Assembly (NCBI RefSeq): GCF_021531975.1
Contig: NZ_JAFBIY010000013.1
Location: 1 to 42,902 of the forward strand
DNA length: 42,902 nucleotides
Reading direction: 5' to 3'
DNA from: Faecalicatena contorta
GTDB lineage: Bacteria; Bacillota; Clostridia; Lachnospirales; Lachnospiraceae
Within the stretch, counting starts at the first letter, position 1, and each line of letters starts with the position of its first letter. A model generated the notes under the pieces. It was not told the DNA's origin and did not search any database. It saw nothing but the letters and a program-made list of their open reading frames with translations. The position numbers and the translations under genes were made by a program. Of this stretch, positions 23,395 to 31,746 are shown in pieces.

Positions 23395-24297
23395 ATGAAT
23401 AGTTTATACGCGTCAGATATAACAAAGCAAGTGATATGGCCACAATTTGTAGCTCATTTTAAGAGTGAGACAACGAAAGCATCTTATCTTGCAGATATTA
23501 GTGAAATTATGAATCTGTTTCATCAGGATTTCCTGGATATAGGAAAGAAAGAAATAAAGGAATATTACGACTTTCTTCAGAATAAAGTGAAGCAGGGGAT
23601 ACTTCAGCCAGGAACAATGGCCAAGAAGTTTAAGGAACTGCATTCATTTGCAGAATATATTTGTAAAAACAAAGCTGGCTTTCCTGTTGGGGAAGAATAT
23701 GTGGATGAGTATTATCCATATTTGAAGCTGGTAGAAAAACAAAAGCAGTTTGTAAAGTCTGTACCGGTAGAGCATGTGGACAGAATGCTGAAAGCAGCAG
23801 AAGATGATATGATGGCATATTGTATTCTTGTGTTTTTGCATCGGGTGGGACTAACTTCAACGGAGATTATAGGATTGATGCCAGAAGATATAGGAGAATA
23901 TGCTGATGGACTATATGTACAGGTGAAAGGACGACGGGATGCCTGCTATATACCAGACGATGCTGCTATGGTGTTAAAAGAGTATTATAGTATGCGAGAA
24001 GATAATATTTATCTGTTCTATAATCAAAAAGGGAAACCGCTGAATACAATGTATATAAGCAGGATGATGAAAAAATATTCAAAAAAAGCAGGAGTCCCGA
24101 ATTACAGTGCGCAAAATCTTCGTAATACATGTGCGGTAACATTGTTTGCATACGGTGCAGATAAAGAACAGGTGGCGGATCAGATTGGCGTAACGCAGAT
24201 ACAGATACATCGATATTGTAAATTGTCTTATAGAGACAATCTGCAGAAAGAAGCAAATCGACTTGTAAAATTGAAGGTTGAACCACCGGTTATGTGA
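23395..24297 (+). CDS. orphan tyrosine recombinase-like protein with degenerate active site
   Basis: The 300-residue product has the two-domain plan of a tyrosine recombinase: an N-terminal SAM-like core-binding domain (about 10-115) and a catalytic domain (about 120-285). Aligning by eye to the Xer/integrase motifs, the first catalytic Arg is Thr154 (GLTSTE instead of GLRxSE), the HxxR His is Gln240, and the GH position is Val266. Lys178, Arg243 and the nucleophile-position Tyr274 are kept. It may therefore be an inactive DNA-binding relative or a divergent enzyme. No phage, transposon or att-like duplication surrounds it. GGGGAG precedes the ATG, and a strong palindrome lies upstream. Function unknown. 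Confidence 0.85.
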   Translation: MNSLYASDITKQVIWPQFVAHFKSETTKASYLADISEIMNLFHQDFLDIGKKEIKEYYDFLQNKVKQGILQPGTMAKKFKELHSFAEYICKNKAGFPVGEEYVDEYYPYLKLVEKQKQFVKSVPVEHVDRMLKAAEDDMMAYCILVFLHRVGLTSTEIIGLMPEDIGEYADGLYVQVKGRRDACYIPDDAAMVLKEYYSMREDNIYLFYNQKGKPLNTMYISRMMKKYSKKAGVPNYSAQNLRNTCAVTLFAYGADKEQVADQIGVTQIQIHRYCKLSYRDNLQKEANRLVKLKVEPPVM

Positions 24298-24360
24298 TCG
24301 TGAAAAAATCAGAAACGTCAGAAAATTCACGAAATAGAAAAAACAAATGTTTATTTTATA

Positions 24361-24378
24361 ACAAATATTGCTATTTGT
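24361..24378. promoter_or_regulatory. inverted repeat over the -35 box of the AGCS gene
   Basis: ACAAATA (24361-24367) and TATTTGT (24372-24378) form a perfect 7-base inverted repeat with TTGC between them. It overlaps the predicted -35 box and may be an operator. The binding protein is unknown. Confidence 0.4.
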
Positions 24379-24396
24379 AAGATATTAAGTTACAAT
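24368..24396 (+). promoter_or_regulatory. probable promoter of the AGCS symporter gene
   Basis: TTGCTA (24368-24373) and TACAAT (24391-24396) are 17 bases apart, 61 bases before the start codon. Confidence 0.55.
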
Positions 24397-24457
24397 AAGC
24401 GTAGATAAAATCTATAAGTGCAAGTGAAAAGCAAATAAGAAGAAAAGGGGGAATAGT

Positions 24458-25843
24458 ATGTTAGATGCTATCAATTCAGTAGTTAATGCGATTAATGGTG
24501 TGGTATGGGGCTGGCCGATGATTATTCTGCTCTTTGGTACACACATTTTCCTGACGATTCGAACAGGATTTATCCAAAGATACACGATTTCAAAAGGTAT
24601 AAAGCTCTCTGTAACAAGAGATCCGGAAGCTGAAGGAGAGGTATCAAACTTTGGTGCGCTTACAACAGCACTTGCAGCTACGATTGGTACCGGTAATATC
24701 GTAGGTGTAGGTACTGCAATTTATCTTGGTGGTCCTGGTGCAGTTCTCTGGTGCTGGCTGACTGGTGTGTTTGGTATCGCAACGAAATATGCAGAGTCTT
24801 ATATCGCAGTTAAATACAGAGTTAAGACAGAAGACGGACGTATGCAAGGCGGTGCAATGTACGCTTTGGAAAGAGGTCTTAACATGAAATGGCTTGGTAT
24901 GTTGTTTGCAATTTTTGCAGCATTTGCATCTTTCGGTATTGGATGTGCGACACAGGTTAACTCTATTGCAGAAGTTGCGAAGACAAACTTTAATATTCCA
25001 CCGATAGCAGTAGGTATTGTAGTAGCAATTCTTACCGCAATTGTTATTTTTGGTGGTATTAAATCTATCGCAAAAGTATGTGAAAAGCTTGTTCCGTTCA
25101 TGGCTATTTTCTATGTACTTGGCTGTATCGTTATCTTATGTATGAATTACGACTACATAATTCCTGCACTTGGAACAATCATTAAGCTTGCATTCCAGCC
25201 GGGAGCAGCAGCAGGTGGTCTTGTAGGTACAGGTATTATGATGGCAATTCGTTTTGGTGTTGCCAGAGGTCTTTTCTCTAATGAATCTGGTCTTGGTTCT
25301 GCTCCTATTGCTGCAGCAGCAGCTCAGACAAGAAATCCAGTTCGTCAGGCACTTGTTTCCTCTACAGGAACATTCTGGGATACAGTAGTTGTATGTCTGA
25401 TGACAGGTCTTGTACTTGTAACAACAATTATGAAGAATCCACAGATCAATATGGATACTGTTGAAAATGGCGGACAGCTTACTTCTGCAGCATTCAGTCA
25501 GATTCCGGTAATCGGACCGATTATCCTGACACTTGGTATTATGTCATTTGCATATTCTACCGTACTTGGCTGGGCTTATTATGGTGAGCGGTGCGTAGAG
25601 TATTTCGCAGGAAGTAAGGCACTGATACCGTACCGTATTCTTTATGTAGTAGTGGCCGGAATTGCACCAATTATTGCACTTGATCTTGTATGGCTCATTG
25701 CAGATACATTGAATGCATTAATGGCAATCCCGAACCTTGTGGCCGTGCTTCTGTTGTCCAATCAAATGGTAAAAGATACAAAGAAATATCTGCAGGATCT
25801 GGATGCAAAAGACGACACACCGATTCCGATTATCAAAGACTAG
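24458..25843 (+). CDS. sodium:alanine symporter family (AGCS) transporter
   Basis: This 461-residue protein is an amino acid-Na+ symporter of the AGCS family, which takes up alanine or glycine. About 11 membrane segments are visible. Family signatures include FGALTTALAATIGTGNIVGVGTAIYLGGPGA (about 65-95), FSNESGLGSAPIAAAAAQT (about 272-291) and WAYYGERCVEYFAGSKAL. AGGGGG precedes the ATG. It stands alone between its own promoter and the tryptophan T-box unit; no terminator was recognised after it. Substrate preference among small amino acids is not visible. Confidence 0.94.
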   Translation: MLDAINSVVNAINGVVWGWPMIILLFGTHIFLTIRTGFIQRYTISKGIKLSVTRDPEAEGEVSNFGALTTALAATIGTGNIVGVGTAIYLGGPGAVLWCWLTGVFGIATKYAESYIAVKYRVKTEDGRMQGGAMYALERGLNMKWLGMLFAIFAAFASFGIGCATQVNSIAEVAKTNFNIPPIAVGIVVAILTAIVIFGGIKSIAKVCEKLVPFMAIFYVLGCIVILCMNYDYIIPALGTIIKLAFQPGAAAGGLVGTGIMMAIRFGVARGLFSNESGLGSAPIAAAAAQTRNPVRQALVSSTGTFWDTVVVCLMTGLVLVTTIMKNPQINMDTVENGGQLTSAAFSQIPVIGPIILTLGIMSFAYSTVLGWAYYGERCVEYFAGSKALIPYRILYVVVAGIAPIIALDLVWLIADTLNALMAIPNLVAVLLLSNQMVKDTKKYLQDLDAKDDTPIPIIKD

Positions 25844-25863
25844 TAATATTTATAAAAAATAGC

Positions 25864-25892
25864 TTGACAAATGCACTTTAATGGAGTAAAGT
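25864..25892 (+). promoter_or_regulatory. promoter of the tryptophan T-box unit
   Basis: TTGACA (25864-25869) and TAAAGT (25887-25892) are 17 bases apart, just before the T-box leader. Confidence 0.68.
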
Positions 25893-25896
25893 TACT

Positions 25897-26187
25897 TTTG
25901 TAAATAAGTGAAACCGTTGAGAAAGAGAAGTAAACTATTTCGTAACATTCCAGAGAGCGACAGGTGGTGTGATTGTCGTATGAAGCAGATAGTTGAATGG
26001 ACTTTTGAGGGCAGCCGGAAATCGTGAGCGGTTAGAAAGAGAGTATGGCTTGTCGGGAACCGAACCCGTTATCAATCAGGAGTGTATGTTAGTACATGAG
26101 AAAGTGGACGATTCGTCAATTTGAGTGGTACCGCGATAATATGAATTATATTACCGTCTCAAACCTTAGGGTTTGAGGCGGTTTTTA
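25897..26187 (+). promoter_or_regulatory. T-box leader, tryptophan (UGG specifier)
   Basis: The T-box signature TGGTACCGCG is at 26126-26135. The specifier loop reads GTTGAATGGACTTTTGAGG with TGG at 25998-26000, the tryptophan codon. The UGGU bulge suits a tRNA with a purine discriminator, as in tRNA-Trp (G). The terminator is ACCGTCTCAAACC (26153-26165) paired with GGTTTGAGGCGGT (26170-26182), then a T run. It controls the ABC transporter that follows and so links tryptophan uptake to uncharged tRNA-Trp. Confidence 0.93.
26153..26187 (+). terminator. T-box terminator (Trp leader)
   Basis: A 13-pair stem with one G-T wobble and a 4-base loop is followed by TTTTT, downstream of the T-box. Confidence 0.88.
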
Positions 26188-26252
26188 TTTTTGCCACTCG
26201 ATTTTCTCTCCTAACAGCAAGAATAATCAGAAAAGAAAAGGAGAATGAAACA

Positions 26253-27269
26253 ATGAAGAAAAGATTATTTGCAGGATTATTAACAGTAGTGATGGCAGCA
26301 ACAATGGCAACAGGGTGTGCAGGTTCAAAGGAGTCTGACAATTCCGGTAAAGAGAGCTATACAATAGGTATTGAGCAGTTTGCTGAACACGGTTCTCTGG
26401 ACAACTGCAGGGAAGGATTTCTTGCAGGACTTGAAGAAGAGGGAATCAAAGAGGGAGAAAATCTTACGGTAGAATATAAAAATGCGGCGGCAGATATGGG
26501 AACAGCCGGACAGATTTCTGACAGTTTTGTTTCAGATAAAAAAGTAGATTTAATATGTGCGATCGCAACCCCAAGTGCACAGAGCGCATACAATGCAGCA
26601 ATGGAAAAGGGAATTCCGGTCATCTATACAGCAGTAACAGATCCGATCGCGGCAGAACTTGCTGATGAGGAGGGAAATCCAACAGGTGAAGTAACAGGAA
26701 CTTCTGATAAACTTCCAATTGAAGAACAGCTTAAGATGATACGTGAAATGCTTCCAGATGCAAAAAAACTTGGAATCATGTATACAACAAGCGAAGCAAA
26801 TTCTGTATCAGCAATTGCCGAGTATAAAGAGCTGGTGGGAGAATATGGTTTTGAACTGGTAGAAAAAGGAATCACATCAACAGCAGATGTTGCAATTGCG
26901 GCAGATGATCTGTTAAGCAAAGTAGATTGTATTACAAATCTGACAGACAATACGGTTGTAGCCTCTCTTCCGACAATTCTTGAAAAAGCGAATGAGAAGA
27001 ATATTCCGGTATTTGGAAGTGAGATCGAGCAGGTTAAGATTGGCTGTCTTGCAGCAGAAGGAATTGATTATATCGCACTTGGCAAACAGACCGGAAAAAT
27101 GGCAGCACAGGTGTTAAAGGGAGAAAAGAAAGCATCTGAACTGAATTTTGAGATTATTTCTGAGCCTGGTTTTTATGTAAATATGAAAGTAGCAGAGAAT
27201 CTTGGAATTACGGTTCCGGAAGACCTTAAAGAATCAGCAGTAGAAAGTTTTGAAGAGATTACGGAATAA
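26253..27269 (+). CDS. trpX: tryptophan ABC transporter substrate-binding lipoprotein
   Basis: The 338-residue product is an ABC_sub_bind family (PF04392-like) binding protein. It begins with a lipoprotein signal, MKKRLFAGLLTVVMAATMATG, with lipobox Cys22, so it should be anchored outside the membrane. The mature part shows the two-lobed periplasmic-binding pattern (YTIGIEQFAEHGSLD, VDLICAIATPSAQSA, VIYTAVTDPIAAEL, IALGKQTGKMAAQVLKGE). The tryptophan T-box upstream and the known T-box-linked trpXYZ clusters of Firmicutes support tryptophan or a close relative as substrate. AAAGGAG precedes the ATG. The permease follows after 38 bases. Confidence 0.9.
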   Translation: MKKRLFAGLLTVVMAATMATGCAGSKESDNSGKESYTIGIEQFAEHGSLDNCREGFLAGLEEEGIKEGENLTVEYKNAAADMGTAGQISDSFVSDKKVDLICAIATPSAQSAYNAAMEKGIPVIYTAVTDPIAAELADEEGNPTGEVTGTSDKLPIEEQLKMIREMLPDAKKLGIMYTTSEANSVSAIAEYKELVGEYGFELVEKGITSTADVAIAADDLLSKVDCITNLTDNTVVASLPTILEKANEKNIPVFGSEIEQVKIGCLAAEGIDYIALGKQTGKMAAQVLKGEKKASELNFEIISEPGFYVNMKVAENLGITVPEDLKESAVESFEEITE

Positions 27270-27307
27270 GCAAAAAATATGATTTGTTCATTGTGGGAGG
27301 CATTTTC

Positions 27308-28189
27308 ATGGATTTTATTATCACAATTATTGAACAGGGACTGATATATGGAATTTTATCCCTGGGATTATATATTACTTATAAGATACTGGATTTTCCA
27401 GATCTTACAGTAGATGGGAGCTTCCCGCTGGGAGCAGCAGTTACAGCCTTTTTACTCTTAAAAGGCGTGAATCCTTACCTGACACTACCTGCAGCATTTC
27501 TTGCGGGAGCAGCTGCAGGGATTTGTACAGGACTGATTCATGTAAAAGGACAGGTAAGAGATCTTTTGTCCGGTATTATTATGATGACAGCATTATGGAC
27601 AGTGAATTTGTATATTGCAGGAACTTCTAATGTACCTTTGTTTTCGCAAAAAAGTATTTTTAAGAATGATTTTATGAATCGTGTGTTTCCGGAGGCTTTA
27701 AATCCATACAAAACACTGATTGTCATTTTGATTTTGACAATCTTTTGTAAAGTGGTATTGGATGCATATATGAAGACGAAATCCGGCTATCTGCTACGTG
27801 CAGTCGGCGATAATGATGTACTTGTAACATCGCTTGCAAAGGCACAGGGAAATGTAAAGATTCTTGGACTTGCGATTGCCAATGGTCTGGTTTCTCTGGC
27901 GGGATGTATATTTGCTCAGGAGGAGAGAGTGTTTGAGATATCTATGGGAACCGGAGCAATGGTCATTGGTCTTGCAAGTGTCATTATCGGAACAAGCATA
28001 TTTAAGAAACTGACATTTTTTAAGACAACGACAGCAGTTATTATTGGTTCAATCATCTATAAAGCATGCGTGGCAATTGCGCTTCGCAATTTTGAACCAC
28101 AGGCGATGAAGCTGATTACAGCAGTACTATTCCTTGTGATTTTGATCATCAGTATGGGAAGAAAGACGAAGGTGAGAGGAAATGCTTGA
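27308..28189 (+). CDS. trpY: tryptophan ABC transporter permease
   Basis: The 293-residue protein is a membrane permease of the type paired with ABC_sub_bind proteins (branched-chain permease-like fold). It has about eight hydrophobic segments; YGILSLGLYITYKILDFPDLTVDGSFPLGAA at the start and GLASVIIGTSIF late are typical. I chose ATG 27308 because GTGGGAGG (27293-27300) lies 7 bases before it; an earlier TTG at 27284 would put that site inside the gene. It overlaps the ATPase gene by 8 bases, which indicates coupling. Confidence 0.9.
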   Translation: MDFIITIIEQGLIYGILSLGLYITYKILDFPDLTVDGSFPLGAAVTAFLLLKGVNPYLTLPAAFLAGAAAGICTGLIHVKGQVRDLLSGIIMMTALWTVNLYIAGTSNVPLFSQKSIFKNDFMNRVFPEALNPYKTLIVILILTIFCKVVLDAYMKTKSGYLLRAVGDNDVLVTSLAKAQGNVKILGLAIANGLVSLAGCIFAQEERVFEISMGTGAMVIGLASVIIGTSIFKKLTFFKTTTAVIIGSIIYKACVAIALRNFEPQAMKLITAVLFLVILIISMGRKTKVRGNA

Positions 28190-28955
28190 ATTAAAGGGAA
28201 TTGAAAAATACTATAATCCCGGTACAGTAAATGAAATGTGTCTGTTTGACAATTTCAATCTGAAGATTGAAAAGGGGGAATTCCTTTCAGTTGTAGGAAG
28301 CAATGGCTCTGGTAAGACCTCTATGCTGAATATCATATGTGGAAGTATCAGGCAGGAAGCTGGGCAGATATTGATGAACGGGAAAGATATCACAAAGGAG
28401 AAAGAATATAAAAGAAACGAAAGGATTGGCCGCGTTTATCAGAATCCGGCGATGGGTACGTGCCCGTCTATGACTATTCTGGAGAATATGTCTCTTGCAG
28501 ATAATAAAGGAAAGATATATGGGCTTTCCAGAGGAACAAACAAAAAGCGTGTGGATTTTTACAAAGAACAGCTTTCACAGCTTGGTCTTGGTCTGGAAGA
28601 TAAACTTCATGTTAAGGTAGGGTCTTTATCCGGTGGGCAGAGGCAGGCAATGGCACTTTTAATGTCTACGATGACACCAATCGAATTTCTGATACTGGAT
28701 GAACATACAGCGGCTCTTGATCCCAAGACAGCTGAACTCATCATGGAGTTAACGGATAAGATTGTCAGAGAAAAACAGCTTACGACGATCATGGTAACAC
28801 ATAACCTTCGATATGCTGTTGAATATGGAAATCGTCTTGTTATGATGCATGATGGAAAAGTGATACTGGATAAGAAGGGAGAAGAAAAAGAAAACGTACA
28901 GATAGATGACATTTTACGACTTTTCAATGAAATCAGTATTGAATGTGGAAATTAA
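28182..28955 (+). CDS. trpZ: tryptophan ABC transporter ATP-binding protein
   Basis: This 257-residue ATPase drives the importer. Walker A is GSNGSGKTS (about 38-46), the signature is LSGGQRQAMAL, Walker B is FLILDEHTAALDPKTAE and the switch His is in MVTHNLRYA. The ATG lies inside the permease gene after GAGAGG. The gene ends the trpXYZ operon, with a terminator 28 bases later. Substrate is inferred from the Trp T-box leader. Confidence 0.93.
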   Translation: MLELKGIEKYYNPGTVNEMCLFDNFNLKIEKGEFLSVVGSNGSGKTSMLNIICGSIRQEAGQILMNGKDITKEKEYKRNERIGRVYQNPAMGTCPSMTILENMSLADNKGKIYGLSRGTNKKRVDFYKEQLSQLGLGLEDKLHVKVGSLSGGQRQAMALLMSTMTPIEFLILDEHTAALDPKTAELIMELTDKIVREKQLTTIMVTHNLRYAVEYGNRLVMMHDGKVILDKKGEEKENVQIDDILRLFNEISIECGN

Positions 28956-28982
28956 ACTGGAAAATAATATTACACAATTTGC

Positions 28983-29007
28983 AGAGCCTCGAGGGGCTCT
29001 TTTTTTT
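28983..29007 (+). terminator. intrinsic terminator after trpZ
   Basis: AGAGCC (28983-28988) pairs with GGCTCT (28995-29000) and is followed by eight T. Confidence 0.88.
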
Positions 29008-29018
29008 GTGAAAAACCG

Positions 29019-29047
29019 TTGACGGGGCGCCAATAGAATGATAAGAT
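29019..29047 (+). promoter_or_regulatory. promoter of nrdD
   Basis: TTGACG (29019-29024) and TAAGAT (29042-29047) are 17 bases apart. Confidence 0.65.
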
Positions 29048-29062
29048 ATTGTATGAAAAACA

Positions 29063-29084
29063 CACGATATGGGGAAATGTCGTG
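29063..29084. promoter_or_regulatory. imperfect palindrome in the nrdD leader
   Basis: CACGATAT (29063-29070) and ATGTCGTG (29077-29084) are complementary except for one pair, with GGGGAA between. It lies just downstream of the promoter and could be an operator or an RNA hairpin. It does not clearly match the NrdR box pattern, so no regulator is named. Confidence 0.4.
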
Positions 29085-29123
29085 CTGACATACACAAAAT
29101 ATGGGAATTAAGGAGGAAGTTGC

Positions 29124-31256
29124 ATGCTTACAAGGGACGTAAGGGTAATCAAAAAGGATGGAACGAAAGAAGAATTTAATGTACAGAAGGTAGTGGTGGC
29201 GGTTAATAAATCTGCATACCGTGCATTAATAAAATTTACAGAAGAAGAGATTGGATTTATCTGTCAGTTTGTTGAAGAAAAAGTAGAAGAGATGGGTGTT
29301 ACTGAGATTGCGATCGCAGAGATGCACAATGTAGTAGAGGGCGCATTGGAACGCGTGAATCCGGTTGTTGCAAAGAGCTATCGTGATTATCGGAATTATA
29401 AGCAGGATTTTGTACAGATGCTGGATGAAGTGTACAAGAAGAGCCAGTCTATCATGTACATTGGAGATAAAGAAAACAGTAATACGGACAGTGCGCTTGT
29501 GTCAACGAAGCGAAGCCTTATTTTTAATGAACTGAACAAAGAATTATATAAGAAGTTCTTCCTGACAGTGGAGGAGATTCAGGCAATTCGTGATGGCTAT
29601 ATCTATATTCATGATATGTCAGCAAGAAGAGATACCATGAATTGTTGCCTTTTTGATGTGAAGACTGTTCTTAGTGGCGGATTTGAGATGGGAAATCTCT
29701 GGTATAACGAGCCAAAGACTCTGGATACAGCGTTTGATGTGATCGGTGATATCGTGTTAAGCGCGGCAAGTCAGCAGTATGGCGGTTTTACTGTTCCGAG
29801 TGTTGATGAAATACTGGAGCCTTATGCAGAGAAGTCTCATAAGAAGCATCTTCAGAAATATCGTGATCTGGGACTTGATGAAGAGACCGTAGAGCGTATT
29901 GCATGGGCGGATCTGGAAAAAGAGATGGAGCAGGGCTTCCAGGGATGGGAGTATAAGTTTAATTCTGTATCATCCAGCCGCGGTGATTATCCGTTTATTA
30001 CCGTTACAGCAGGAACCGTGACAAGTAAGTATGGTAAGCTTGTTACAACAAAAATGCTGGAGGTGAGAAGAAAAGGACAGGGGAAAGATGGGCATAAGAA
30101 ACCTGTGCTTTTCCCGAAGATTGTATTTCTGTATGATGAAAAACTGCATGGTCCGGGCGGTCCGCTTGAGGATGTGTTTGAAGCAGGTATTGAATGTTCT
30201 TCAAAAACGATGTATCCGGATTGGCTGAGCCTTACCGGTGAGGGATATGTTCCCAGTATGTATAAAAAATATGGAAAGATTGTAAGTCCGATGGGATGTC
30301 GTGCATTCTTATCTCCATGGTATGAAAGAGGCGGAATGGAACCTGCAGATGAAGATGATGTGCCGGTATTTGTAGGAAGATTTAATATTGGTGCAATCAG
30401 TCTGCACCTTCCGATGATATATGCGAAGGCAAAGCAGGAAGGAAAAGACTTCTATGAGGTACTTGACTATTATCTGGAGCTGATTCGTCAGCTTCATCTG
30501 CGCACGTATGATTATCTTGGGGAGTTGAAAGCTTCTACGAATCCGCTTGCATATTGCGAGGGTGGTTTCTATGGCGGACATCTGGGACTGTATGACAAGA
30601 TCAAACCATTGCTTAAGTCAGCAACAGCTTCCTTTGGTATTACCGCATTAAATGAGCTTCAGCAGCTTTATAACAAGAAGTCACTTGTCGAAGACGGACA
30701 GTTTGCGCTTGATACACTTCAGTATATTAATGATAAGATTAATGAGTTTAAGAAGGAAGACGGAAGATTATATGCAATTTACGGTACACCGGCAGAAAAT
30801 CTTTGTGGCGTTCAGATCAAGCAGTTCCGCAAGAAATATGGAATTATTGAAAATGTGTCTGACCGTGAATATGTAAGTAACAGCTTCCACTGTCATGTGA
30901 CAGAAGATATTACTCCTATTCAGAAGCAGGATCTGGAAGGACGTTTCTGGAATCTGAGTAATGGAGGAAAGATTCAGTATGTAAAATATCCGATCAGCTA
31001 TAATAAAGAAGCAATCAAATCTCTTGTGAGAAGAGCCATGACAAAGGGATATTATGAAGGCGTAAATCTTTCACTTGCATACTGTGATGATTGTGGTCAT
31101 GAAGAACTGGCTATGGATGTATGCCCGGTATGCGGAAGCAAGAATCTGACGAAGATCGATCGCATGAATGGTTATCTGTCTTATTCCAGAGTGAAGGGAG
31201 ATACTCGTTTGAATGAGGCGAAGATGGCTGAGATTGCAGAAAGGAAAAGTATGTAA
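29124..31256 (+). CDS. nrdD: anaerobic ribonucleoside-triphosphate reductase
   Basis: NrdD reduces ribonucleoside triphosphates to deoxy forms without oxygen, using a glycyl radical. The 710-residue protein has an N-terminal ATP-cone (about 5-95, beginning VRVIKKDGTKEEFNVQKV), the ten-stranded barrel, and a C-terminal zinc site with Cys654, Cys657, Cys667 and Cys670. The glycyl radical position is Gly683 in RMNGYLSYSR. AGGAGG precedes the ATG. The activase nrdG begins one base after the stop, and dut overlaps nrdG, so the three form one dNTP-supply operon. This fits an obligate or facultative anaerobe. Confidence 0.97.
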   Translation: MLTRDVRVIKKDGTKEEFNVQKVVVAVNKSAYRALIKFTEEEIGFICQFVEEKVEEMGVTEIAIAEMHNVVEGALERVNPVVAKSYRDYRNYKQDFVQMLDEVYKKSQSIMYIGDKENSNTDSALVSTKRSLIFNELNKELYKKFFLTVEEIQAIRDGYIYIHDMSARRDTMNCCLFDVKTVLSGGFEMGNLWYNEPKTLDTAFDVIGDIVLSAASQQYGGFTVPSVDEILEPYAEKSHKKHLQKYRDLGLDEETVERIAWADLEKEMEQGFQGWEYKFNSVSSSRGDYPFITVTAGTVTSKYGKLVTTKMLEVRRKGQGKDGHKKPVLFPKIVFLYDEKLHGPGGPLEDVFEAGIECSSKTMYPDWLSLTGEGYVPSMYKKYGKIVSPMGCRAFLSPWYERGGMEPADEDDVPVFVGRFNIGAISLHLPMIYAKAKQEGKDFYEVLDYYLELIRQLHLRTYDYLGELKASTNPLAYCEGGFYGGHLGLYDKIKPLLKSATASFGITALNELQQLYNKKSLVEDGQFALDTLQYINDKINEFKKEDGRLYAIYGTPAENLCGVQIKQFRKKYGIIENVSDREYVSNSFHCHVTEDITPIQKQDLEGRFWNLSNGGKIQYVKYPISYNKEAIKSLVRRAMTKGYYEGVNLSLAYCDDCGHEELAMDVCPVCGSKNLTKIDRMNGYLSYSRVKGDTRLNEAKMAEIAERKSM

Positions 31257-31257
31257 C

Positions 31258-31746
31258 ATGCGTTATCATAATATTACGAAAGATGATATGCTGAACGGTG
31301 ATGGACTGAGGGTAGTTCTGTGGGTGGCAGGATGCCCGCACCATTGCCCGGGATGTCATAATCAGATTACGTGGGACCCGGAAGGTGGCCTTGTATTTGA
31401 TGAAGAAGCAAAAAAAGAGATTTTTGATGAGCTGGAAAAGGACTATGTAAGTGGAATCACGTTTTCGGGAGGAGATCCTCTTCATGAGGCGAATATTCAG
31501 ACAGTAACATCACTTGCCAGAGAAATCCGTTCCCGCTATCCGGATAAAACGATCTGGTTATATACGGGATATAAGTGGGCGGATATAAAGGATAAGGAGA
31601 TTGTGGATTATCTGGATGTACTGGTGGATGGAAGATTTGAACAGTCATTAAAAGATAATACGCTTCATTGGAAGGGCAGCGCGAACCAGCTTGTTATTGA
31701 TGTAAAAAATACACGGAAGATAGGAGAGGTGGTTTTGCATGGCTAA
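31258..31746 (+). CDS. nrdG: anaerobic ribonucleotide reductase activating protein
   Basis: NrdG is a radical SAM enzyme that makes the glycyl radical on NrdD. The 162-residue product carries the iron-sulfur motif CPHHCPGC (Cys26, Cys30, Cys33, CX3CX2C) and SAM-binding blocks FSGGDPLHE and WLYTGYKW. I chose ATG 31258; the longer frame starting at 31213 lies inside nrdD without a site. AAAGGAAAAG in the end of nrdD is the likely binding site. It overlaps dut by 8 bases. Confidence 0.96.
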   Translation: MRYHNITKDDMLNGDGLRVVLWVAGCPHHCPGCHNQITWDPEGGLVFDEEAKKEIFDELEKDYVSGITFSGGDPLHEANIQTVTSLAREIRSRYPDKTIWLYTGYKWADIKDKEIVDYLDVLVDGRFEQSLKDNTLHWKGSANQLVIDVKNTRKIGEVVLHG

